Assembly (NCBI GenBank): GCA_903949225.1
Contig: CAJAYZ010000208.1
Span: forward strand, 1 to 5,889
From: an uncultured Planctomycetaceae bacterium
Lineage (GTDB): Bacteria > Planctomycetota > Planctomycetia > Pirellulales > UBA1268
Length of the DNA stretch: 5,889 nt
Direction: 5' to 3'
In this document: positions 1 to 5,889 of the stretch, piece by piece
Layout: each line of letters begins with the position of its first letter
Position numbering within the stretch: position 1 is the first letter of the stretch
Translations under genes and position numbers: made by a program
The notes under the pieces: model-generated
Databases searched by the model: none
What the model was told of the DNA's origin: nothing
Seen by the model: only the letters and a program-made list of their open reading frames with translations

Positions 1-177
1 GAGAACGATCGGGGCCTGCTCCCCCGGCATGCCGAGGCGGGCAAAGAGGACGGCCTTGGAGACCAGATCGATCACCGCCGCCACGAGGGCGAGCCCCAGA
101 TACCATCCCCATCCGCTGGTTCCCCCGGCGGCACCACCCCGAGCGGAGGGGGCGGGGGCAGGGGGAGAGATTTCCAT
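1..177 (-). CDS. lspA: Signal peptidase II (lipoprotein signal peptidase), N-terminal part
   Basis: LspA is the inner-membrane aspartyl protease that removes signal peptides from diacylglyceryl-modified prolipoproteins. Only the first 59 codons lie in the window; the gene continues past the left edge. The start is ATG at 177-175. A Pro/Ala/Gly-rich cytoplasmic tail of about 22 residues is followed by WYLGLALVAAVIDLVSK (residues 25-41). This is the first membrane segment and carries the D-x-x-S-K signature of the family; E. coli LspA has IDLGSK at this place. The two catalytic aspartates lie further on, outside the window. The Shine-Dalgarno is weak (a GGA about 6 nt upstream). The gene lies 96 nt downstream of the DksA-like gene on the same strand, with no convincing promoter between, so co-transcription is likely. 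The call rests on one membrane segment plus gene context. Confidence 0.8.
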   Translation of the reverse strand, partial: MEISPPAPAPSARGGAAGGTSGWGWYLGLALVAAVIDLVSKAVLFARLGMPGEQAPIVL

Positions 178-211
178 CGGGAATCCGTTCCGGTGGCTGA
201 AAGGGGTCGGG

Positions 212-235
212 CACCGGATGGTGGGGCATCCGGTG
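212..235 (-). repeat. Perfect 9-bp inverted repeat in the dksA-lspA spacer
   Basis: CACCGGATG (212-220) and its exact reverse complement CATCCGGTG (227-235) flank a 6-nt loop. The structure sits 38 nt after the DksA-like stop and 34 nt before the lspA start. No T-run follows on the minus strand, so it does not look like a simple intrinsic terminator. It could be a processing or mRNA-stabilising hairpin, or a partial attenuator that sets lspA level relative to the upstream gene. The dyad is seen directly; any function is inference. Confidence 0.6.
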
Positions 236-273
236 GCGGAGGGACGGAGTGGGAGCGACCGCGGGCCTTCGCG

Positions 274-684
274 TCAGCGAGGATACCGCGGGCGGCCGCC
301 GTTGCCATCCTCCATCTTCTCGGCGCAGCGGATGCACATCGACGCGAACGGAATCGCTTCGAGCCGCTTCTTTGCGATCACCCCTTCGCATTCCTCGCAG
401 ATGCCGTAGGTCTTGGAGCGAATCCGCCCCAGGGCCTCTTCGACCTGCTCGAGAGTCCCCTCTTCGCTCGCCATCAGCGAGAGGGTGAACTCCTGCTCGT
501 AGGCATCGGTGCCGATGTCGGCCATGTGAATCGGCATGCTGGAAAGATCGCCGTTGGCCTCGGAGCGGGTCTGCCGCAGGGCGGCATCGGCCATCGTGGT
601 CACGTCGCCACGCAACCGGGCCCGCATCGCTTCGAGAGCGACCTTGAAGGGCTTCATCTCGGCGACTTTCATGGTTGCTTTCAT
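274..684 (-). CDS. DksA/TraR-family C4 zinc-finger transcriptional regulator
   Basis: This 136-residue protein belongs to the DksA/TraR family. Members enter the secondary channel of RNA polymerase and adjust initiation, often together with ppGpp. The C-terminal zinc finger is complete: C96-x2-C99, 17 residues, then C117-x2-C120, within GICEECEGVIAKKRLEAIP and MCIRC. The preceding region (about 15-90) is charged and helical, fitting the family coiled coil. E. coli DksA is 151 residues, so the length is normal. The ATG at 684-682 was chosen because GGGGAGA sits about 9 nt upstream; the reading frame stays open further upstream but that part looks non-coding. E. coli DksA carries D-x-x-D-x-A at the coiled-coil tip. 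Here the likely matching stretch is MADIGTDA (54-61), whose acidic spacing differs, so DksA-like action on polymerase is not assured. A consensus-like promoter lies upstream and lspA follows. I leave the symbol empty because several paralogous types exist. Confidence 0.9.
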   Translation of the reverse strand: MKATMKVAEMKPFKVALEAMRARLRGDVTTMADAALRQTRSEANGDLSSMPIHMADIGTDAYEQEFTLSLMASEEGTLEQVEEALGRIRSKTYGICEECEGVIAKKRLEAIPFASMCIRCAEKMEDGNGGRPRYPR

Positions 685-800
685 GCCGTGAGTCTCCCCG
701 GGGCGTGCGCACCCCCGACCGACGAATCGAACCGGGGCGCTCCGACCCAGGAGAGCCCCACCGGCAGAGCCCCCCAAGGGGGCGATCCACGGCGGGGAAA

Positions 801-829
801 ATCCTAGGCTCGCGGGAATCGGCTGTCAA
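801..829 (-). promoter_or_regulatory. Sigma70-like promoter for the DksA-like gene (and probably lspA)
   Basis: On the minus strand a perfect -35 TTGACA (824-829) is followed by exactly 17 nt and a -10 TAGGAT (801-806, 4 of 6 matches to TATAAT). Transcription would begin near 794, giving a leader of about 110 nt before the ATG at 684. It is the best promoter match I found in the window. Inferred from sequence only. Confidence 0.6.
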
Positions 830-857
830 ACTGGCAGGTAAAATCCCCGGGGTTTCC

Positions 858-886
858 TTGCCGGCACGGAAATGCCGACCTACTCT
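858..886 (+). promoter_or_regulatory. Candidate promoter for thrC (weak match)
   Basis: TTGCCG (858-863), a 17-nt spacer and TACTCT (881-886) give 4 of 6 and 3 of 6 matches to the sigma70 hexamers. A start near 893 would leave a leader of about 70 nt. The spacer contains a small dyad, CGGCA (862-866) and TGCCG (873-877). An alternative -10, TAAAAT at 839-844, has a better hexamer but no -35. If either is real, this promoter is divergent from and close to the one at 801-829. Confidence 0.25.
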
Positions 887-950
887 GACGGAGAACCGGA
901 AAATCTTCCCACAGCGGCGGCCGATCCGCTGCCGAAACTGGAGAGAACCC

Positions 951-959
951 GGAGGAGAG
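951..959 (+). promoter_or_regulatory. Strong Shine-Dalgarno setting the TTG start of thrC
   Basis: GGAGGAGAG lies 4 nt before the TTG at 964, with the GGAGG core 8 nt away. It decides the start: the first in-frame ATG after it encodes residue 62, which would remove the N-terminal zinc ribbon. A loose dyad, CAGCGG (912-917) and CCGCTG (926-931), lies just upstream in the leader and leaves the ribosome site unpaired. Confidence 0.75.
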
Positions 960-963
960 TCCC

Positions 964-2373
<1,410 letters not shown>

Positions 2374-2379
2374 TGGCGA

Positions 2380-2470
2380 AGGCCGCCGCCCCAGCGGCGG
2401 CTGGGGGTTAGGCCGCCGTCCCAGCGGCGGCTGGGGGCTGATGCCGGCTAGTGCCGCCGTCCCGGCGGCG
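2380..2470. repeat. Tandem 30-bp GC-rich palindromic repeats (two copies plus a diverged third)
   Basis: Two adjacent 30-bp units, 2380-2409 and 2410-2439, differ at only two positions (C/T at 2389 versus 2419, and T/C at 2408 versus 2438). Each can fold into an 8-bp stem, GCCGCCGC with GCGGCGGC, around a CCCA loop (2382-2401 and 2412-2431, the second with one G-T pair). A third diverged copy has GCCGCCG (2453-2459), loop TCC and CGGCGGC (2463-2469). They start 7 nt after the thrC stop and lie between convergent genes. No T-run follows, so they are not classical intrinsic terminators. They may slow polymerase, protect mRNA 3' ends or be REP-like dispersed elements. The rest of this gap (2471-2571) shows nothing I can identify. 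Confidence 0.85.
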
Positions 2471-2571
2471 CAGTCCGCCGTAGCTCTTCGCGGGGCGCAG
2501 CGATCCAGCCGTGGCAGGCTCGATCGACAGCACGACCTGGCAAACCCCTCAAACGAAGTGCCCGCGTTCTG

Positions 2572-3723
2572 TCAGCCGCGACGGCGGCGGGAGCGGCAGA
2601 GGGCGATCACCACCGCCGGGGCGAGAAGCGCGAGGCTGGCCGGCTCCGGAACGACGACCAAGTCGTAACCGATGACGTCGAAAGCGCGGATGTCGAGCGG
2701 CTTCACGACCCCCAACTCCCCGTACGCAAACGTCGGATCCATGATCCCCAAGCCGAGATTGTCCTTCCAGTGGCTGGCTTGGCGTCCGTCGCCGTTGAAT
2801 TGACCGGTGGCGAAACTGCCCAGCGACGTCAATCCTCCGTCCAGGGAGAAGTAGGGTGTGTTCGTGCCGGTGCCACCGGTGGCGTAATCGAGTCCGCCGC
2901 CGTTGCGGGCCCCGTGTCGGTAGAGATCGAGGACGCTGAACACGCGGTAGGGGTCGAGTTCGGTGCCACGATAGGCGGCGTCGCCGTTGGGAAATGACAC
3001 GAAATCGACGACGTCGACGCCGCTCACGAAGCCCATCGCGTGGCCGATCTCGTGGATCGCCACGCCCACGAAGTCGATCGCCCCGGGGCTGATGCCGTTG
3101 GAGCGGTCGAAGTCCCAGGAGTAGTTGCTCGAGAAGTTGATCGCGGCGTCGATGACGGCGTCGTTTGGGTCGAAGCCAGTGCCGTAAAATCCGAGCGCCT
3201 TGGCGTTGGCACGGGGAATGTCGAGCACCGTGTTGTTGATCGAGCCGTTCGCGTCGACCTGCAAGGCGCCCGTCTGCTCGTTGTTGGTGAGGAAGGAGAG
3301 CGCTGTGCCGGCGGGGAGGCTCGATGCGGCTGTGAAATCGTCGGCGCTCCTCCGGTCGAAGGTGAGGGCCGACCGCACGTCGGCGTAGCCGATGCCCACG
3401 CTCTGGAAATCAGCGTTTCCGAGCGTTCCCGGCGCGAGGGCCGGGTAGTCGATCTCGATGTTGATCGTGATGTCGTCTTGGAACTGGCTCGACCAGTACG
3501 CGCCCGCAGCGGCGAAGCCACCGGTCACGTTGGCGTAGAGGGTGGGATTGGTCGCCGGCAGGGTGGCGAGCGTTCCCTTGGCGACGAAGGAGAACTTGAG
3601 CGACGCCGCCGTGGCGGTCGCGCCGAAGCCGAGCACCGCCGGAACCGCCAGGAGAAGAATCGCGGCGAAGCGCCTCGCCCCGCCGGCCGCTGCGGTCCTC
3701 CTGAAGTCGAGTGGTCTGCGCAT
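2572..3723 (-). CDS. Exported PEP-CTERM metalloprotease with HEIGH zinc motif
   Basis: A predicted 383-residue secreted zinc protease. A signal peptide is clear: basic residues to R18, hydrophobic core AAILLLAVPAVLGFG, and likely cleavage near ATATAA (residues 35-40). The catalytic motif HEIGHAMGF is at 224-232, with zinc ligands H224 and H228 and catalytic E225. The classic metzincin third histidine, six residues after H228, is absent (serine there). A later SHWKD (H318) followed by GIMDP (M328) resembles the distant third histidine and Met-turn of leishmanolysin (M8) proteases. The C-terminus is a standard PEP-CTERM tail: VPEP (358-361), a hydrophobic stretch to about 375, then RSRRRRG. This tail directs sorting by an exosortase, not seen here. 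It resembles the PEP-CTERM-associated NF038122 metalloprotease group, from memory. I chose ATG 3723-3721 because the signal peptide begins there; its Shine-Dalgarno is weak (GGGGCG). Substrate unknown. Confidence 0.88.
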   Translation of the reverse strand: MRRPLDFRRTAAAGGARRFAAILLLAVPAVLGFGATATAASLKFSFVAKGTLATLPATNPTLYANVTGGFAAAGAYWSSQFQDDITINIEIDYPALAPGTLGNADFQSVGIGYADVRSALTFDRRSADDFTAASSLPAGTALSFLTNNEQTGALQVDANGSINNTVLDIPRANAKALGFYGTGFDPNDAVIDAAINFSSNYSWDFDRSNGISPGAIDFVGVAIHEIGHAMGFVSGVDVVDFVSFPNGDAAYRGTELDPYRVFSVLDLYRHGARNGGGLDYATGGTGTNTPYFSLDGGLTSLGSFATGQFNGDGRQASHWKDNLGLGIMDPTFAYGELGVVKPLDIRAFDVIGYDLVVVPEPASLALLAPAVVIALCRSRRRRG

Positions 3724-3766
3724 GTCCACGCCCCGGTCGAAAGGATCCGATCCAACGCTTGGACTT

Positions 3767-3795
3767 AGTCTACCAATGTCGAAAATCCCGCGCAA
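3767..3795 (-). promoter_or_regulatory. Candidate promoter for the PEP-CTERM metalloprotease
   Basis: On the minus strand TTGCGC (3790-3795), a 17-nt spacer and TAGACT (3767-3772) match the sigma70 hexamers at 3 and 4 of 6 positions. Initiation near 3760 would give a leader of about 37 nt. It argues for separate transcription from the upstream sulfotransferase. The match is modest. Confidence 0.3.
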
Positions 3796-3803
3796 GTGTG
3801 AGA

Positions 3804-3837
3804 GACAATGTGGTGGCGGGTGCCACCTCAAGTTGTC
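3804..3837 (-). repeat. Two-tier inverted repeat between sulfotransferase and metalloprotease
   Basis: The inner stem GGTGGC (3812-3817) pairs with GCCACC (3822-3827) around loop GGGT. The outer stem GACAA (3804-3808) pairs with TTGTC (3833-3837) across an internal loop of 3 and 5 nt. It lies 75 nt beyond the sulfotransferase stop and just upstream of the candidate metalloprotease promoter. No T-run follows on the minus strand. It could end or stabilise the sulfotransferase transcript, or be an operator. The rest of the 188-nt spacer shows nothing recognisable. Confidence 0.5.
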
Positions 3838-3911
3838 CATAGATGGCAGCAGCCGTCATTCGGGGCACCCCGACCGGGCTTGCGCGCTGGCGGGGACGGC
3901 GGTCGTCGAGA

Positions 3912-4628
3912 TCAGGCCGCGCGGCGGACGGTCGCAGCCGTGGCCGCTTGGCGGCGGTAGTACCAGCCGAAGTAGCTGCGGGCGGCCGTCGCCAGAGCGC
4001 CGGCTTCTTCGAGGTACGGCGAGAGATCGCGGACCGGCCGCGGGCCGACGTTGCAGCGATCGAGCCGGGGCACCGGGGTTTCGATCCCCCACTCGTCGGT
4101 CAAGGCCTCGAGGTCGTCGTCGAGGGACTCCAGATCGAGGAGTCGGGTGTTGGCCCATAGCTCCCCGCCGACATCGAAGAAGTTGTCGTACTTGGGAAGC
4201 TCGCGACGGACGATGGCTCGGTGGAGAAAGGTGGGGAACGAGCCGGTCTGGGCGGCGGCGATCAGCGGCGTGATCGGCTCGGTGCCGAAGTCGTAGCTCT
4301 TCCAGTATTCAAACAGCGACACGAGCATCGCCATCGGCTCGCGGACGACGCCGATGATCCGTAGCTGCGGCTGCGGGAAGGGGAGGATGTGGCGGGCGAG
4401 GTTGCCGACGGCGTTGCGCCCCGCTCGCCCGAGGAACCGGAGCGATTGCGGGGCGATGCCGAGCTTGTCGAGCGACTCGCGGACGGAAAGATGGCTGACG
4501 GGGTGGATCGGGTCGGGTTTGACGAAGGCGGCGTCGGGGAAGGTCGCCCGAAACCACTTCACCATCGAATGCCCGGCTGTCTTGGGGTAATGGGCAAACG
4601 CGATTGAATGCTGGCGGCTGTAGAGCAT
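3912..4628 (-). CDS. PAPS-dependent sulfotransferase family protein
   Basis: A 238-residue member of the sulfotransferase fold, which moves a sulfuryl group from 3'-phosphoadenylyl sulfate (PAPS) to a hydroxyl or amine. The 5'-phosphosulfate loop is HYPKTAGHSM at 13-22, with K16 and S21 as key residues. The 3'-phosphate motif is IIGVVREPMAMLVSLFEYW (91-109), with R96 and S104. The K-T-A-G-x-S form is like the carbohydrate-type (Sulfotransfer_2) group more than the aryl type; I infer a glycan or similar acceptor but cannot name it. No signal peptide or membrane segment is evident, so it is probably cytosolic. GGGAGGGAGAG just upstream of the ATG at 4628-4626 is a strong Shine-Dalgarno and fixes the start. 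The family is abundant in planctomycetes. The metalloprotease follows 188 nt downstream on the same strand; dapB is divergent. I saw no good promoter upstream of it. Confidence 0.85.
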   Translation of the reverse strand: MLYSRQHSIAFAHYPKTAGHSMVKWFRATFPDAAFVKPDPIHPVSHLSVRESLDKLGIAPQSLRFLGRAGRNAVGNLARHILPFPQPQLRIIGVVREPMAMLVSLFEYWKSYDFGTEPITPLIAAAQTGSFPTFLHRAIVRRELPKYDNFFDVGGELWANTRLLDLESLDDDLEALTDEWGIETPVPRLDRCNVGPRPVRDLSPYLEEAGALATAARSYFGWYYRRQAATAATVRRAA

Positions 4629-4673
4629 CGCTCTCCCTCCCCTGCCGCGCGGGCGCCCCCTCCCTGGGATCGT

Positions 4674-4685
4674 CCTGCCGACAGG
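4674..4685. promoter_or_regulatory. Dyad CCTGCCGACAGG, possible operator half of a pair
   Basis: CCTGCCGACAGG is a near-palindrome (CCTG with CAGG around CCGA) 46 nt upstream of the sulfotransferase start. It shares 11 of 12 bases with the centre of the palindrome at 4791-4804 in the same intergenic region. Two copies in a divergent promoter region are compatible with a regulator binding site. No regulator is identified. Confidence 0.35.
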
Positions 4686-4790
4686 GGAGCCATCGACGCG
4701 AAACGGAAGCCTGCTTCAGGGACCAGGCGCGGGGGTGAGTCAGCTTCTCCAGCCGACCCACCTCACGGAAAAGAGGGCAGGAAAGGCAAA

Positions 4791-4804
4791 CCCTGCCGGC
4801 AGGG
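4791..4804. promoter_or_regulatory. Perfect 14-bp palindrome CCCTGCCGGCAGGG, possible operator
   Basis: A perfect self-complementary 14-mer with no loop, 98 nt upstream of the dapB ATG and about 36 nt before the candidate dapB -10. Its centre matches the dyad at 4674-4685. Having no loop it cannot form a normal hairpin, which favours a dimeric protein site over an RNA structure. GC-rich sequence produces such palindromes by chance more often, so support is moderate. Confidence 0.4.
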
Positions 4805-4839
4805 CGTGGGCAGCCTGTGGTGTCGCGGAAGGCGCTTTC

Positions 4840-4845
4840 TATGAT
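4840..4845 (+). promoter_or_regulatory. Candidate -10 element for dapB
   Basis: TATGAT matches TATAAT at 5 of 6 positions and would start transcription near 4852, with a leader of about 50 nt. No good -35 is seen at 16-18 nt spacing (the region reads GTGGTGTCG), so it would need an activator or other contacts. The rest of the 273-nt gap between sulfotransferase and dapB holds no gene I can support. Confidence 0.35.
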
Positions 4846-4901
4846 GGGGGGCGATCGGGGCCCAGGCCCCGCACCACCAAGACTCCAAAGAGGAATGCCC
4901 G

Positions 4902-5750
4902 ATGAGCCCGCTTGCCACCGCGATCCCCTCCCCTGCCCCGACCTCGCGGCAGCCGCTCCGGCTGGTGATGCATGGCGCCGCGGGACGGATGGGGCAGCGG
5001 ATCATCGCCTGTGCGGCGGCGGAGTTAGAGTCGTGGAAGCTCGTTGCGGCAATCGACCGGGCCGGTCATCCGCTGGCCGGCAGCGACGCCGGGACGCTTG
5101 CCGGGGTGACGGCCGCTGGAGTCGCGATCAGCGACAGCTGGACCTGCCCGGCCGATGTCGTCATCGATTTCTCCCTCCCCGGGGCGGTGGCGGCGATCGC
5201 CGCGGCCTGTGTTGCCCGGAAGGTGCCGCTGGTCGTGGCGACCACCGGGCTCGAAGCCTCCGATCAAGCGGCGATCCACGAAGCCGCCAAGCAGATCGCG
5301 ATTCTCCAATCGCCGTCGATGAGTCTGGCGGTGAATGTGGCGATGGACCTCGTGTCGCGGGCCGCGGCGCTCCTCCACCGCACCGGCGTGCGGGCCGACG
5401 TCGAGATCGTCGAATGCCACCATCGCCACAAGGAGGATTCGCCGAGCGGCACGGCGCTCAAGTTCGGCAGCCTCGTGCAGGACTCGATGGGGCAGACGAA
5501 GGCCGCCCACGGCCGCGAGGGGCGCCCCGGCGCTCGGCCGGCTGACGAGATCGGCTACCACGCCGTCCGCGCCGGCGATAATCCTGGCGAGCACACGATC
5601 CTCTTCGGCCTCGAGGGGGAATCGCTCTCGGTCAACGTCCGGGCCACGAATCGCGACTGCTACGCCCGTGGGGCGCTGGCCGCCGCGGCGTTCCTCGCCG
5701 GGAAGCCGGCGGGGCTCTATTCGATGCGCGACGTCCTCGGGATCGCTTGA
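4902..5750 (+). CDS. dapB: 4-hydroxy-tetrahydrodipicolinate reductase
   Basis: DapB reduces 4-hydroxy-tetrahydrodipicolinate to tetrahydrodipicolinate with NAD(P)H, supplying lysine and meso-diaminopimelate for the cell wall. The 282-residue protein has the nucleotide-binding loop HGAAGRMG (24-31). AAIDRAGHPLAGSDAG (49-64) follows, where R53 matches the E. coli residue R39 that contacts the NADPH phosphate. DFS (89-91) and ATTGL (113-117) line the cofactor site. The catalytic block ECHHRHKEDSPSGTA (171-185) contains H173 and K177, equal to E. coli H159 and K163, and the substrate-binding SGT. The C-terminus, GLYSMRDVL, is typical. About 18 extra N-terminal residues rich in Pro, Ala and Ser precede the fold. 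AAGAGGAA ends 6 nt before the ATG and supports that start. In the late LSVNVRATNR segment, V246 replaces the histidine of E. coli LEITHKASSR. It stands alone on its strand. Confidence 0.96.
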   Translation: MSPLATAIPSPAPTSRQPLRLVMHGAAGRMGQRIIACAAAELESWKLVAAIDRAGHPLAGSDAGTLAGVTAAGVAISDSWTCPADVVIDFSLPGAVAAIAAACVARKVPLVVATTGLEASDQAAIHEAAKQIAILQSPSMSLAVNVAMDLVSRAAALLHRTGVRADVEIVECHHRHKEDSPSGTALKFGSLVQDSMGQTKAAHGREGRPGARPADEIGYHAVRAGDNPGEHTILFGLEGESLSVNVRATNRDCYARGALAAAAFLAGKPAGLYSMRDVLGIA

Positions 5751-5779
5751 CGCTCACCGAGGTGCCCCCCGCAGAACGG

Positions 5780-5810
5780 GTGTCACGCACTCGTTGGGCC
5801 CGGCTACAAT
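5780..5810 (+). promoter_or_regulatory. Candidate promoter downstream of dapB
   Basis: TACAAT (5805-5810) matches the -10 consensus at 5 of 6 positions. GTGTCA (5780-5785) matches the -35 at 4 of 6, with a long 19-nt spacer. Transcription would begin near 5817 and read rightward into the hairpin at 5818-5841 and out of the window. No clear dapB terminator lies between 5751 and 5780. Confidence 0.4.
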
Positions 5811-5817
5811 TTCCCAC

Positions 5818-5841
5818 CGCGGCCGGGGGGATTCGGCCGCG
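5818..5841 (+). repeat. 8-bp GC stem-loop in the leader of the next gene
   Basis: CGCGGCCG (5818-5825) and CGGCCGCG (5834-5841) are exact reverse complements around the 8-nt loop GGGGGATT. The stem begins at about the predicted transcription start of the promoter at 5780-5810. The purine-rich loop is the only Shine-Dalgarno-like run before the ATG at 5850, though at about 18 nt it is far. No T-run follows, so it is unlikely to be a dapB terminator. Confidence 0.55.
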
Positions 5842-5849
5842 CTGGCTCG

Positions 5850-5889
5850 ATGCTCCTTTCCGTCGCCACTTTTTCCGCAGGGATCAGCA
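5850..5889 (+). CDS. Possible start of a further gene, cut by the window end
   Basis: An ATG at 5850 opens 13 codons reading MLLSVATFSAGIS before the sequence ends. It follows a candidate promoter and leader hairpin, which suggests a gene start here. No good Shine-Dalgarno stands at normal distance, and 13 residues are too few to name a family. The true start could be further downstream, outside the window. Confidence 0.3.
   Translation, partial: MLLSVATFSAGIS

Noticed and set aside
193..807. Long plus-strand frame across the DksA-like gene
   Set aside because: The opposite strand encodes an intact four-cysteine zinc finger with a ribosome site and promoter; this frame has no recognisable motif.
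845..852. CCCCGGGG palindrome as an operator
   Set aside because: It is short, of low complexity and expected by chance in GC-rich DNA, with only two imperfectly placed flanking pairs.
2380..2470. CRISPR array
   Set aside because: The 30-bp units are directly adjacent with no spacers between them, and no cas gene is present.
2380..2470. Classical Rho-independent terminator for thrC
   Set aside because: The hairpins are strong but no T-run follows on either strand.
2441..2668. Small plus-strand gene after thrC
   Set aside because: It starts inside the repeats, runs into the 3' end of the metalloprotease on the other strand, has no ribosome site and looks like low-complexity shadow.
3040..3768. 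Plus-strand frame of 242 codons over the metalloprotease
   Set aside because: It is antisense to the signal peptide and HEIGH region and is rich in Val, Gly, Glu and Arg with no domain.
3721..3840. Upstream extension of the metalloprotease start to the ATG at 3840
   Set aside because: The 39 extra residues would precede a clear signal peptide and would cover the candidate promoter and hairpin, so ATG at 3723 is favoured.
4817..5545. Overlapping plus-strand frame over dapB
   Set aside because: It is out of frame with the complete DapB motifs and has an Arg/Gly-rich, shadow-like composition.

Overview
The window is high-GC bacterial chromosome with ordinary housekeeping genes and one surface-protein region. 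It most likely comes from a planctomycete. The reasons are a PEP-CTERM exported metalloprotease, a sulfotransferase, a dksA-like gene directly upstream of lspA, and GC-rich palindromic repeats between genes. This placement is inferred from gene content and style; no phylogenetic marker is present.

Layout. On the minus strand at the left edge are the N-terminus of signal peptidase II (lspA, 1-177, cut by the window) and, upstream of it, a DksA/TraR-type C4 zinc-finger regulator (274-684). A good sigma70-like promoter (TTGACA-N17-TAGGAT on the minus strand, 801-829) lies upstream of the regulator. A divergent intergenic region leads to threonine synthase (thrC, 964-2373, plus strand, TTG start with a strong Shine-Dalgarno). 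After thrC come two 30-bp tandem repeats and a third diverged copy, all able to fold into GC-rich hairpins (2380-2470). The convergent neighbour is an exported PEP-CTERM metalloprotease (2572-3723, minus). Upstream of that, on the same strand, is a PAPS-dependent sulfotransferase (3912-4628, minus). A divergent intergenic region with two related palindromes leads to 4-hydroxy-tetrahydrodipicolinate reductase (dapB, 4902-5750, plus). The window ends in a probable promoter, a leader hairpin and perhaps the first codons of another plus-strand gene.

How the genes relate. thrC and dapB serve two branches of the aspartate family (threonine; lysine and diaminopimelate), but they have separate transcription units here. 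lspA and the DksA-like gene look co-transcribed. The metalloprotease and sulfotransferase lie in tandem but are separated by 188 bp with a candidate promoter, so co-transcription is uncertain. Both could act on exported or surface material. I see no CRISPR array, transposase, tRNA, rRNA or defence island. The most unusual items are the metalloprotease's apparently split zinc site, the thrC-downstream hairpin repeats, and the paired palindromes between the sulfotransferase and dapB.
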